Virus record (IMG/VR): IMGVR_UViG_3300007516_000015
Span: 1-64,000 of that record
Source of the DNA: a virus
Direction: 5' to 3' (one strand)
Length of the DNA: 64,000 nucleotides
The notes under the pieces are model-generated. The model did not search any database. It had not been told where the DNA came from and saw only the letters and a list, made by a program, of their open reading frames with translations. Positions within the stretch are counted from its first letter, which is position 1. The number at the start of each line of letters is the position of its first letter. The position numbers and the translations under genes are program-made. Positions 53,709 through 61,186 of this stretch are shown here, piece after piece.

Positions 53709-54088
53709 TGAAAAAAAGTAAAATCGATTTTAAAACAATTTTTATAATTATATTAAGTTTTGGTTTAATCTTAAGTTTTATTTTTGGTCAAAGAAGTAAG
53801 ATTGATTATAAAAAAGATGAATTAAAAGGTCTTCATAAAAAGAATGAAGAGCTGAGTTCTAAAAACGATAGTTTACGACTTATCAACGGAGCCTTGGGTA
53901 AACAATTAGTTGAAGTAGATAAACAGATTCAAGCTAGTGAATCTTTATTAGTCAAAACAGAATTAAAATTAAATAATCTAAAGCAAAAAAGAAATGAAAC
54001 ATCTAATCGTGTTAATAAGTTGTCTCCTACTGGGGTTTCAATTGAATTGTCAAACTTTATTGAAAGACAGAAAAGTCCAAATCGTTGA
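53708..54088 (+). CDS. Candidate inner-membrane spanin subunit, 126 aa
   Basis: One N-terminal membrane segment (about residues 10-27, TIFIIILSFGLILSFIFG) with a basic start, then a periplasmic coiled coil (KGLHKKNEELSSKNDSLRLI and on to residue 110). This is the layout of an Rz-type inner-membrane spanin. It overlaps the next gene by 95 nt in another frame, as nested spanin pairs often do, and sits directly downstream of the amidase. The alternative is a non-lysis coiled-coil anchor. Spanin function is inferred from topology and context. Confidence 0.5.
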   Translation: MKKSKIDFKTIFIIILSFGLILSFIFGQRSKIDYKKDELKGLHKKNEELSSKNDSLRLINGALGKQLVEVDKQIQASESLLVKTELKLNNLKQKRNETSNRVNKLSPTGVSIELSNFIERQKSPNR

Positions 54089-54461
54089 AATAAATGGTGA
54101 TTCACTTCTTCAACTAAGTATTGAAGACGGTAGAATCCTATTAAGGGCTGTTTTAGACGGTGAAATAGCTAATAGTTTAATACATGTTTATACAACAAGA
54201 GATAGTGTTAATAAATCAACAATAGGGTTATTGGAAGATAAAATAACTATTTTACAAGATAAGAATTCTAATCAAGTTTTGATAATCAATAATCTAGAAA
54301 ACATAAAAAACAATAAAGATGGTGAAATTCTCATTTTAAATGATACTATCTTAACCCAAAAAAAAGATATTAGGAAACAAAAACTAATTAAAAAAATAGC
54401 TTTAATTGGGACCGTTGTTTTACCAGTTGCAACACTATTACTCATACTTGGCCTGAAATAA
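53994..54461 (+). CDS. Candidate spanin partner or unimolecular spanin, 155 aa
   Basis: Begins within the preceding gene. Signal-like N-terminus MKHLIVLISCLLLGFQLNCQ with possible lipidation Cys10 (LISC) or Cys19 (QLNC). A periplasmic helical domain follows (about residues 70-130, LEDKITILQDKNSNQVLIIN), and then a C-terminal membrane segment (about 135-154, IALIGTVVLPVATLLLILGL). A lipoprotein signal plus C-terminal membrane anchor is the topology of one-protein spanins that link outer and inner membranes. If Cys is not lipidated, it would be a simple two-span membrane protein. A terminator follows. Confidence 0.5.
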   Translation: MKHLIVLISCLLLGFQLNCQTLLKDRKVQIVEINGDSLLQLSIEDGRILLRAVLDGEIANSLIHVYTTRDSVNKSTIGLLEDKITILQDKNSNQVLIINNLENIKNNKDGEILILNDTILTQKKDIRKQKLIKKIALIGTVVLPVATLLLILGLK

Positions 54462-54488
54462 GGATAAATTTAGTATAATACAAAATAA

Positions 54489-54512
54489 AGCCCTACTAGG
54501 GTTTTTTTTGGT
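54489..54512 (+). terminator. Rho-independent terminator
   Basis: GCCCTA-C-TAGGG hairpin (about 54490-54501) followed by eight T. Confidence 0.8.
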
Positions 54513-54521
54513 TTAATACAT

Positions 54522-54530
54522 ATATTTATA
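54522..54530 (+). promoter_or_regulatory. Candidate late promoter motif ATATTTATA
   Basis: Between a terminator and the ATG at 54547 (16 nt), no TTG at early-promoter distance. Confidence 0.42.
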
Positions 54531-54546
54531 TAGAAATACCAACATA

Positions 54547-54783
54547 ATGAATTTAAAAGAAGACTTAACTAAATCCGATGTTTCCAAAGAAATAAAAATT
54601 TTTATGGGTACTAGTGAATTTGAAGCTAAAATTCAAAAGATAGTTAAGGATAGAATCAAAAATGAAAAGGATTTAGAGGATAAAGTAGTTGAAATAGCGA
54701 AAAATGTTGTTGTTCAACTATATAAAACTCTTTGGATAAAAAGAGCTACTTGGATGAATAATTTAACCAATAAAAGTAATTAA
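54547..54783 (+). CDS. Small hypothetical protein, 78 aa
   Basis: Charged, helical protein (TSEFEAKIQKIVKDRIKNEK; VVEIAKNVVVQLYKTLWIKR) without Cys, followed immediately by the next gene (stop ends 54783, ATG at 54784). Starts after a terminator and late-type motif, so it leads the virion-associated unit 54547-58122. No family recognised. It could be a small head or core component. Confidence 0.55.
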   Translation: MNLKEDLTKSDVSKEIKIFMGTSEFEAKIQKIVKDRIKNEKDLEDKVVEIAKNVVVQLYKTLWIKRATWMNNLTNKSN

Positions 54784-56223
54784 ATGAAGAAAATAAAAAT
54801 TACCGAAAGGCAAGCTAAAATCTTGGGAATTAAAAAAGGTACGAAGTCTTTGAAAGAGGATAAAATCTCTGTTGTCAAGATAACCAAAGAACAATATAAT
54901 AGGATTTTTGCGTCTGGTTTAATAAAAGAAAACAATGTAAATCGAGTTGAACCAGAAGCTATTGCTAGTGATGGTTTCAAAAATGAAATAATTGAGCTCG
55001 TAAAATTTTTATATCGCGAGAATAAAGACTTATCACCATATTGGGAACAACATGGTTTAAGTTATGATGAAATTTGTAAAGTTTTAACTAGTAAAAATAT
55101 CCTTATCAGTAAGAATGGTAAACATGAAATATCTAAATCTCTAGGAAGTCCAGAACAAGCTCTTAGCACTCTAGAATCGACTTTAAAGAGTTTGATAGGT
55201 GAAGATGAAGAAATAGAAACTGAAGCGGTAAACGTACCCTATGGAGCTGAGAATGACTCAAACGCTCCTGTCAACCAAGAAACAAATTATTCAAAACCAA
55301 CAATACCAAATTCAGAACCGTTAAAGGTTATATTGTATAACCGTGAAATGGCTATATTAAAAGGTGCCGATGGTTCATATTATGCTTTCTTTTACGACTC
55401 AGTAGACCGAAACGATTTTGCTCAATATGCCGAACGAGAAGAAACATTGGTTGGGAAAGATGATACTGGAGACCCAGATATTGAATTTGGTGACTTTGAA
55501 ATAAATAATGACGTAATACAAGGGTATGTCAACGATAATTTAGTTAATCTATCAAAAGGTGAAGGGTTACAAGCTTGGGAACAAGGTATTGATATTGTTA
55601 GGATTGATTCTGAATTAAAACAAGAATTGATTTCAATGTATGATAAGAATAAACAAATTTCAAACATATTAGGTTCAATACAAGAAAATTCTGACGAATT
55701 CTCTCAAGCTTTCGAACCAACAAAACAAGCTTTCGTTAAATCTCCAGAGGCACAAACACCAGAAAAGGCTAATATATTAGCAAAATTAAAATCTAATAGA
55801 AAAGGTGAAGAAGATAGAAGAAACGCTGAAAAAGACACACCATCAGAATTTGAAATTGATGAAACAACTACAGCTGCGTCTTCTGGGTCTTTTACACCAC
55901 CATTAGGAATGACAAGAGGTAAATTAGATACTGGTGTTCCTGTCGTTCGTGAAACAACAACACAATCAGCTGGAAATTATCAATATGATGCAAACGCTTT
56001 ACCAGGAATAAATAGAGATGGTTCTTTCAAAGAAACCAAACAAACAAAAGCTCAAAAAAACACTCAATGGGCTGGTGGTTCTTTTGTAGATTTTAATGAT
56101 TGTACCAAATTAAATAACAAAGTAGCTGGAACTGGTTGTAGTCAGGGTGGTGTAGATAATGTTGTAAAACTAAAGAAAAGTAGTGGTAATATCAACGCAC
56201 CATCACTTAAAAGCGGTAAATAA
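54784..56223 (+). CDS. Acidic putative virion-associated protein, 479 aa
   Basis: Basic N-terminus (MKKIKITERQAKILGIKKGT, similar to short leader domains of other proteins here), a helical region (about residues 60-130), an acidic linker, and a globular region (about 180-270; LKVILYNREMAILKGADGSY, YAFFYDSVDRNDFA). A long charged tail with several Thr/Pro stretches follows, and the end contains the Cys pair CTKLNNKVAGTGCSQGG. No known family. A virion or internal-head role is guessed from its neighbour, a 617-residue acidic repeat protein, and from the late-type upstream motif. Confidence 0.5.
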   Translation: MKKIKITERQAKILGIKKGTKSLKEDKISVVKITKEQYNRIFASGLIKENNVNRVEPEAIASDGFKNEIIELVKFLYRENKDLSPYWEQHGLSYDEICKVLTSKNILISKNGKHEISKSLGSPEQALSTLESTLKSLIGEDEEIETEAVNVPYGAENDSNAPVNQETNYSKPTIPNSEPLKVILYNREMAILKGADGSYYAFFYDSVDRNDFAQYAEREETLVGKDDTGDPDIEFGDFEINNDVIQGYVNDNLVNLSKGEGLQAWEQGIDIVRIDSELKQELISMYDKNKQISNILGSIQENSDEFSQAFEPTKQAFVKSPEAQTPEKANILAKLKSNRKGEEDRRNAEKDTPSEFEIDETTTAASSGSFTPPLGMTRGKLDTGVPVVRETTTQSAGNYQYDANALPGINRDGSFKETKQTKAQKNTQWAGGSFVDFNDCTKLNNKVAGTGCSQGGVDNVVKLKKSSGNINAPSLKSGK

Positions 56224-56243
56224 TGACTTTAAACAAAACTAAG

Positions 56244-56253
56244 ATATTTATTA
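56244..56253 (+). promoter_or_regulatory. Candidate late promoter motif ATATTTATTA
   Basis: 16 nt before the ATG at 56269; a variant of the motif found before other virion genes. Confidence 0.32.
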
Positions 56254-56268
56254 ATAAATTAACCTGAA

Positions 56269-58122
56269 ATGAATAAGATGAAGATAAAAAATTACCTTAC
56301 AGAAACTTTTATAAGTGAAGAATCTAGCCCAGCGATAGCTTTAAACACAAAGATTAGAAAAGATAATTCTAAGGTTAATAAAGCTGGAGTTAAAGCTGTT
56401 GAGAAAGATTCTTTAGATTACAATAAGAGTCTTAAACAAGACAAAGAAACTTCAAAGATGGCACCGAATAAATTCAATTATAATGATGACTTTGAAAATG
56501 AATATCATGATGAAATGGAAATCATGAATGGCCAAGAAATGATTCAATATGATAGAAAACCTAATTCTGAATTTATCAAAAGAGCTGAAGAAGCAATTGT
56601 TGGTAGTTCAAACATGGGTAATAACCCAGAATGGGCGAACGTTGTTCCAAAACAACAAGGGTTTGAAGGTCCTGATTTTGGAAAAAACTTGGTTAAAAAA
56701 ATAAAAGACTCTGTTAAGAAGAGAAACGACCAAACTCCAACAATTAACCTTAGAGGGCAAAACATTCAAGCTGACCTTGAAGATACAGGAAATAGACCTT
56801 ATGCTATTCAAGAAAATTTACTAAATAATAACAATAAAACACCACAAATAAAAGAATCGATGAAAAGACTTAGATTTAAAAATGAATTCAAAGGGTTAGG
56901 AAATGCTTTGAAACTTATACCAGAAGGTTACAAAGTAGATAACAAACAATTCGAAATGACTGACGGTAATGAAACCTACAAAATCCGTTGGGAAGGAAAT
57001 CTTTCTGAAGGTAAAGCAGTTATTTTAACAGCTGCCGATAAAACATTGGTTAATGAAGATATAAAAAGAATGAGAGAGTTATTCGGATACAAATCTCAAG
57101 ATACTTTAGGACTTGTTAAAGGTAACGCTAGAATCAACGAAAATAAAATTTTCAACGATATTTTAACTAAATCGAAAAGCCTTTTTAACGAAGGTGAAGA
57201 TATAGAATCAGCTAAAACTGAAAAAGGTAATTGGGAAGAAAAAACAAAGAAAGCTCCAGAGGCTACCAAACACATCCAAGGGACTACTTCAACTGATAAA
57301 GGTACCAAAGCACCAAAAGCTAAAGAAGGTGACGCTAGTAAGGCTGTTTCACAGGCTCCAGAAGCTAAGAAACACATAGAAAGCGGTAAATCTAAAGGAA
57401 CAGCAACAAAACCCAAAGAAGGTAATTGGGATGATGTTTCTGGTGGTGAAAAAATGATGGATATCAACGTTCCAACACCAAAAGAAGGTAAGTGGGAAGA
57501 TATTACAATAACTCAAGCCCCAGAAGCAACGAAACATATCGAAGGAACTACTTCAACTGACAAAGGTACCAAAGCACCAGCACCTAAACAAGGTTATTGG
57601 GAAGACGCTTCAATAAAGCAGTCTGCTGAAGCTAAAAAACACCTTCAAATAACAGAATCTGAAATGACTGATGAAGATTTGAAGAAACAAATTGAAGAGG
57701 ATATGATGAAAATGGCTGAATCACCAGTAAGAGAAGTAGAAGGTGAAGAAGAGGAAGAAGCAGAAACAGAAGATTCATGGAATAAGTCTGACGATGAAGA
57801 TGAATCTTCAGAAGTAGAACCAAGTGGAAGTGATGTTTCATCATCTGTACCAATGGATAATGATGATGACGATGATGATGATATTTCGGTCCCATCTCCA
57901 ATGTCAGCACCTAAACAAAGTGTAGCACCTCAATTGTTATTTAGCCCATCAAAAGGAATTTATTGGATTAAAGGCCCAAGTCTTCCACCAAACGGTATGG
58001 AAGTTCCAGCTGAATATATGTCTATCGCTTCAGATAGTACTAAAAAAGCTTCAGAAAAAGCTGCTTTGATTATCCAAAAAATGGATGAAATGGGTGGTGA
58101 AGAAGAGTTAGGTGGAATGTAA
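56269..58122 (+). CDS. Acidic repeat-bearing putative virion protein, 617 aa
   Basis: Starts MNKMKIKNYLTETFISEESS, where LTE could be a prohead-protease site. Residues 1-320 are mostly charged and helical. Residues about 325-450 carry imperfect repeats of the pattern APEATKHIQGTTSTDKGTKA followed by K-x-G-x-WED. A highly acidic region follows (EGEEEEEAETEDS; DNDDDDDDDI), and a compact C-terminal domain (LLFSPSKGIYWIKGPSLPP; KAALIIQKMDEMGGEEELGG). Such acidic proteins are typical of internal or scaffold components in T4-like heads, but no homologue is recognised. A strong terminator follows. Confidence 0.5.
   Translation: MNKMKIKNYLTETFISEESSPAIALNTKIRKDNSKVNKAGVKAVEKDSLDYNKSLKQDKETSKMAPNKFNYNDDFENEYHDEMEIMNGQEMIQYDRKPNSEFIKRAEEAIVGSSNMGNNPEWANVVPKQQGFEGPDFGKNLVKKIKDSVKKRNDQTPTINLRGQNIQADLEDTGNRPYAIQENLLNNNNKTPQIKESMKRLRFKNEFKGLGNALKLIPEGYKVDNKQFEMTDGNETYKIRWEGNLSEGKAVILTAADKTLVNEDIKRMRELFGYKSQDTLGLVKGNARINENKIFNDILTKSKSLFNEGEDIESAKTEKGNWEEKTKKAPEATKHIQGTTSTDKGTKAPKAKEGDASKAVSQAPEAKKHIESGKSKGTATKPKEGNWDDVSGGEKMMDINVPTPKEGKWEDITITQAPEATKHIEGTTSTDKGTKAPAPKQGYWEDASIKQSAEAKKHLQITESEMTDEDLKKQIEEDMMKMAESPVREVEGEEEEEAETEDSWNKSDDEDESSEVEPSGSDVSSSVPMDNDDDDDDDISVPSPMSAPKQSVAPQLLFSPSKGIYWIKGPSLPPNGMEVPAEYMSIASDSTKKASEKAALIIQKMDEMGGEEELGGM
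57230..57645 (+). repeat. Internal protein repeats (APEATKHI / KEGxWED)
   Basis: Three to four imperfect units encoding PEATKHI-(E/Q)GTTSTDKGTKAP and KEG(N/K)W(E/D)D; two units are nearly identical in DNA (around 57252 and 57516). Confidence 0.7.
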
Positions 58123-58145
58123 TAAAAGAAAATAATTAAACAAAT

Positions 58146-58173
58146 AAAACCCCAGATATCTGGGGTTTTTTGT
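58146..58173 (+). terminator. Rho-independent terminator with CCCCAGATATCTGGGG core
   Basis: Perfect 24-nt palindrome (58146-58169) followed by T. The same 16-nt core is reused in the terminator at 60786. Confidence 0.9.
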
Positions 58174-58221
58174 TTTTTAGGGTATTTATTGTTAAATAAC
58201 ATTTATTTAATAATAAAACAC

Positions 58222-58836
58222 ATGAGTTTAATTAAATTACAAGAAAAAATAGGTGCAAAAGCTGATGGTTCTTTTGGTCCAGCAACTTTAAAAGCGATAG
58301 CCGCTTATTATAAAATGTCACCAGAAAGAGCTGCCCATTTTTGTGGTCAAATATCACATGAAACTGGTGGTTTTAGAGTTTTCGATGAAAACTTGAGTTA
58401 TAGCAGTACTGGGTTAAAAAAAACCTTCGGGAAATATTTTCCAAAAGATTTATCTGAATCATATGCCAGACAACCGATTAAAATAGCTTCTAGAGTTTAC
58501 GCTAATAGAATGGGTAACGGAAACGAAGCCTCACAAGATGGGTGGAAATTCAGAGGAAGAGGTGCAATCCAAACAACTGGTAAATCAAACTATAAAGCTT
58601 TTTCCGACTCTATTAAAATGCCTATTATAATGATAAATCCTGATTTGGTTGCCAACGAATATTCATTTGAATCAGCTATTTTCTTTTTTGAAAAAAATAA
58701 TTTATGGGCCATTGCTGACAAAGGGGTTAACCCAAAAACAATCCTTTCAATAACAAAAAGAATAAATGGTGGTACGAATGGGTTGGCTGATAGAGAATCT
58801 TTAACCAACAGATATTATGGGTGGTTAAAAGCGTAA
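58222..58836 (+). CDS. GH19 chitinase/lysozyme-like endolysin
   Basis: Likely glycoside hydrolase that cuts peptidoglycan glycan strands for lysis. GH19 features: catalytic Glu in AHFCGQISHETGGF (near residues 44-57), ENLSYSSTGL, and the loop GWKFRGRGAIQTTGKSNYKA. The N-terminal segment KLQEKIGAKADGSFGPATLK looks like a short peptidoglycan-binding-type stretch. I choose the ATG at 58222 (MSLIKLQ) rather than 58189: it has an A-rich leader (ATAATAAAACAC) and removes a 11-residue hydrophobic lead-in that no family member needs. Length 204 residues. Confidence 0.82.
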   Translation: MSLIKLQEKIGAKADGSFGPATLKAIAAYYKMSPERAAHFCGQISHETGGFRVFDENLSYSSTGLKKTFGKYFPKDLSESYARQPIKIASRVYANRMGNGNEASQDGWKFRGRGAIQTTGKSNYKAFSDSIKMPIIMINPDLVANEYSFESAIFFFEKNNLWAIADKGVNPKTILSITKRINGGTNGLADRESLTNRYYGWLKA

Positions 58837-58873
58837 TGCTTTATTTTTGTACAGAAATTAGTATAATAATAAA

Positions 58874-59344
58874 ATGGATAATAACGATAAAAATAGAAAA
58901 TTTTTAGATTATATAAAAAACCCTATGACCAAAGAAAGTATCGCAGTAATTTACGATGCTAATAACATAAAATTTGAAAAATGTGAACTTTATAGTGATT
59001 TTATACAATCCTTGTTATTAATAGCTTTTGACACCTATATGGGTGATGAGGTAACAAGTTTAGTTGAACAAACAAACCATTTTAAATGGTCTTGGGAGAA
59101 AAACTTGTCTAATTTTAGGCAAGAAGGTATCATCTTCGAGAACCCTAATTTATATGAATATTTTTTGGAATTTATGCTTGAAGTTTTTTATTCAATAGAT
59201 AAATTAGAAGAAAACTCCACTGTTGATAGTTCATTAATTTTATGGGTGAATATCTTTGAGTATGGTAAATTAAAGACTCGTTCTGAGATGGATACGTTTG
59301 TAGAGATATACCAAATTTTTGAAAAATCACTCATAATAAAGTAA
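58874..59344 (+). CDS. Hypothetical acidic protein, 156 aa
   Basis: Helical, acidic protein with no recognised family. Leading charged region, then helices rich in Leu and Phe (YSDFIQSLLLIAFDTYMGDE; EYFLEFMLEVFYSIDKLEEN). No membrane segment or signal peptide. It has its own 37-nt gap after the endolysin gene and begins an accessory gene series of short, weakly conserved-looking ORFs. Possibly a host-takeover or anti-defence protein, purely by location. Confidence 0.5.
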   Translation: MDNNDKNRKFLDYIKNPMTKESIAVIYDANNIKFEKCELYSDFIQSLLLIAFDTYMGDEVTSLVEQTNHFKWSWEKNLSNFRQEGIIFENPNLYEYFLEFMLEVFYSIDKLEENSTVDSSLILWVNIFEYGKLKTRSEMDTFVEIYQIFEKSLIIK

Positions 59345-59393
59345 AAAAACGATTTAGGGTTTATTTTTGAAAATAAAGCGTTAGTTTTACCAC

Positions 59394-59630
59394 ATGAACA
59401 CAGAAAAATTATTTAATATTCTTATTTCAGAATACAATTTGAGTATTGTAAAACTAGAATATGATTTAGAAAGAGCTGTTAACTCTGAAGATACCGAAAT
59501 AGAAAAAAAAACAAAAAAAATTGAAAATATCTTAAGTAAGATAGTAAATAAAGAAAGTTGTTTAGCTAAATTAATATCGATGCTACCAACCAATAACAAA
59601 AAACAAATAAAAACAAAAACAAATGACTAA
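59394..59630 (+). CDS. Small charged helical protein, 78 aa
   Basis: Helical, Lys/Glu-rich sequence (NILISEYNLSIVKLEYDLER) with a basic tail (NNKKQIKTKTND). It overlaps the histone H1-like gene by 8 nt and was probably translated with it. No family recognised. A box resembling TAGTTTTA lies 4 nt before the ATG, but without an upstream TTG at the right distance. Confidence 0.5.
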   Translation: MNTEKLFNILISEYNLSIVKLEYDLERAVNSEDTEIEKKTKKIENILSKIVNKESCLAKLISMLPTNNKKQIKTKTND

Positions 59631-59799
59631 ATTTAACGAATTAAAAGAATTGGTTGCTAAACTAGAAGAAGATGCAATTAAGTTTTACGAAAAAGACAAT
59701 AAAGCAGCTGGTGTTAGATTAAGAAAAGGTCTACAGGAAATCAAAAGTTTATCACAAGCATTAAGAGTTGATGTTTCTAACAAGAAAAAAGAAGATTAA
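59623..59799 (+). CDS. Histone H1-like protein (Hc1-type), 58 aa
   Basis: Small DNA-binding chromatin protein of the kind found in Bacteroidota. It matches the typical Hc1-like pattern across its length: FNELKELVAKLEEDAIKFYE, then KAAGVRLRKGLQEIKSLSQA and the basic end VSNKKKED. It has the characteristic Lys/Glu helical pair and almost no hydrophobic core beyond the helix faces. It is likely to coat or compact DNA, or to interfere with host nucleoid proteins. It overlaps the upstream gene by 8 nt. I recognise the family from memory of Bacteroidota HC1 proteins; no search was made. Confidence 0.78.
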   Translation: MTKFNELKELVAKLEEDAIKFYEKDNKAAGVRLRKGLQEIKSLSQALRVDVSNKKKED

Positions 59800-59801
59800 C
59801 A

Positions 59802-60014
59802 ATGATTATAGAAATAATGAATAGGGTTTTAATAATGGTTTTCATTTTATCAAATTTGGTAATTTTTAGACACTTTTATTATTTGATTCAAGCATTCCTA
59901 ACATCAACCGAAGAGGTTCCAGTCAAATATAGGTTATCCCAAAGAAGTTTACTTTTTTTAGGTATAGCAATTAGTTATATTTTATCAACAATCTTTACGG
60001 GAATAAATTTTTAA
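59802..60014 (+). CDS. Small membrane protein, 70 aa (possible holin)
   Basis: Two hydrophobic segments near residues 7-27 (RVLIMVFILSNLVIFRHFYY) and 48-66 (RSLLFLGIAISYILSTIFTG), with a polar turn between (STEEVPVKYRLSQ). Small size and two spans fit a class II holin, but small membrane proteins of other roles look the same. It lies between the histone-like gene and an acidic repeat protein rather than next to the endolysins. Confidence 0.5.
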   Translation: MIIEIMNRVLIMVFILSNLVIFRHFYYLIQAFLTSTEEVPVKYRLSQRSLLFLGIAISYILSTIFTGINF

Positions 60015-60017
60015 AAT

Positions 60018-60791
60018 ATGTCAAACATACAAAAAACTTTAGATTCACTACAACCATATGTTATCGGTATTAGATATTTGGATGGTGTAGTCTTAGTAGA
60101 TGCTGTCTTCAAAGAAGGTTGGGCGGTCCCAGACGAACCCAATATCAAGAAAGCTAAAGGTAATGATGAAATGAATTACTATATGATTTTTAGTGATACA
60201 CCTGAAATTGGTTTGGATGAGCTTTTAAACTATGTCGAACGAATTATAAAACTAAACCAAGAACGTGAGAAGAAACATGATTTATTACGTCAAAAAGTTA
60301 ATGAACTTAAAGAGGTGTTTAAAAAGAATCCACTCACTAAACTTTCAAGGTTAAAATTTAGTTTCGAAGATGAAGATTTAACACCTAAATTAGATGATTT
60401 TGACGTAGATTTTGATTTAGAGGAAATTGTACAACCTAAAATCGTACAACCTAAAATAGCTGAAGAACCTTTTGTGGAAGAACCTTTTGTGGAAGAACCT
60501 TTTGTGGAAGAAATAATAGATGGCCCAAAAGTTAATGGTTTTGATTACCTAGATGAAGATGGGAACCCAATTGTGATGTCTGAATTGGAATTGGAAATGA
60601 TAGAAGAAGAAAATAGAGCTGCTAGGAATCTAAAAATGACGAGTAAGAAAACTCCATCAACTAAAATAGAGCTACCACCGAAAAGAAAACTCCAGATGGA
60701 AACTAGTGGTTCGGAATATGAATCCGAGCGTGAATCCGAGTGTGAATGTGGGCCTGAGGAAGCTTGTGAGAAATGTATTGATAGAAAATAA
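60018..60791 (+). CDS. Acidic protein with VEEPF repeats, 257 aa
   Basis: N-terminal alpha/beta domain (residues 1-80; YVIGIRYLDGVVLVDAVFKE, EIGLDELLNYVERIIKL), then a highly acidic disordered region. Three EPFVE units in a row (about residues 149-164) are encoded by 15-nt tandem repeats near 60465-60515. The end has a Cys-rich tail (CECGPEEACEKCIDRK). No family recognised. The first domain resembles small phage proteins of unknown role. The stop codon lies inside a 40-nt palindrome that serves as terminator. Confidence 0.55.
   Translation: MSNIQKTLDSLQPYVIGIRYLDGVVLVDAVFKEGWAVPDEPNIKKAKGNDEMNYYMIFSDTPEIGLDELLNYVERIIKLNQEREKKHDLLRQKVNELKEVFKKNPLTKLSRLKFSFEDEDLTPKLDDFDVDFDLEEIVQPKIVQPKIAEEPFVEEPFVEEPFVEEIIDGPKVNGFDYLDEDGNPIVMSELELEMIEEENRAARNLKMTSKKTPSTKIELPPKRKLQMETSGSEYESERESECECGPEEACEKCIDRK
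60465..60515 (+). repeat. 15-nt tandem repeat (about 3 units) encoding EPFVE
   Basis: GAACCTTTTGTGGAA repeated in tandem, in frame, within the acidic protein gene. Confidence 0.8.
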
Positions 60792-60825
60792 TATAAACCC
60801 CAGATATCTGGGGTTTATATTATTT
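60786..60825. terminator. Bidirectional terminator: 40-nt perfect palindrome
   Basis: Symmetrical A/T-rich arms around the core CCCCAGATATCTGGGG, the same core as at 58146. It ends the plus-strand acidic protein gene (stop at 60789-60791) and the minus-strand membrane protein gene (stop at 60822-60820). Both stop codons are inside the palindrome. Confidence 0.9.
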
Positions 60826-61149
60826 AATTTCTAAGTATTCTTGAAGTGTGTGGACCAACCAAACACCACCAGAAGATAGTAATCCGTTTAACAAGGTCAT
60901 CAAATATAAATTCTCAACACCAATAGAGCCAAGTGGAGTTAAACTACCATAACCTAAGTAGCTCATCATTAAACTAACCACAAAACCCATCCAAGTCCCT
61001 AGACACATAAAACAGCTAAATAATTTATGGAGGCTATAACCCCCAGTACCAAAAATAGCTAAAAAGTTTCTAAAACCTAGAAAGATAGAACCGTAAATCA
61101 AATTGTTACAAGCTCCGTAACAAATCAATATGAAAATAAGTGTTGCCAT
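60820..61149 (-). CDS. Membrane protein, DUF1360-like, 109 aa
   Basis: The only convincing minus-strand gene. Starts MATLIFILICYGACNNLIYG with a membrane segment, then FRNFLAIFGTGGYSLHKLFS followed by CFMCLGTWMGFVVSLMM, and a last span (NLYLMTLLNGLLSSGGVWLV). The CxxC-plus-Trp element resembles DUF1360 membrane proteins found in phages and bacteria. I choose the Met whose codon is at 61149-61147 rather than 61179, because a minus-strand promoter (TTG 61186-61184, TATATTCG 61163-61156) would begin transcription just before it and would overlap a longer coding region. Role unknown; possibly superinfection exclusion. Confidence 0.6.
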   Translation of the reverse strand: MATLIFILICYGACNNLIYGSIFLGFRNFLAIFGTGGYSLHKLFSCFMCLGTWMGFVVSLMMSYLGYGSLTPLGSIGVENLYLMTLLNGLLSSGGVWLVHTLQEYLEIK

Positions 61150-61173
61150 AAGAGTCGAATATATGTATATTTG
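61143..61173 (+). promoter_or_regulatory. Plus-strand promoter TTG-N20-TATATTTG
   Basis: TTG 61143-61145, TATATTTG 61166-61173; serves the genes from 61208 onward. It overlaps the opposing promoter on the minus strand. Confidence 0.7.
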
Positions 61174-61186
61174 TAACATATGTCAA
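61156..61186 (-). promoter_or_regulatory. Minus-strand promoter TTG-N20-TATATTCG, near-leaderless
   Basis: On the minus strand TTG is at 61186-61184 and TATATTCG at 61163-61156, 20 nt apart; the chosen ATG follows after 6 nt. One base differs from TAnnTTTG. It shares most of its bases with the divergent plus-strand promoter, so the two probably compete. Confidence 0.55.

Noticed and set aside
58842-59369. TATTTTTG boxes at 58842 and 59362 as promoters
   Set aside because: No TTG 19-20 nt upstream; A/T-rich chance matches are likely.
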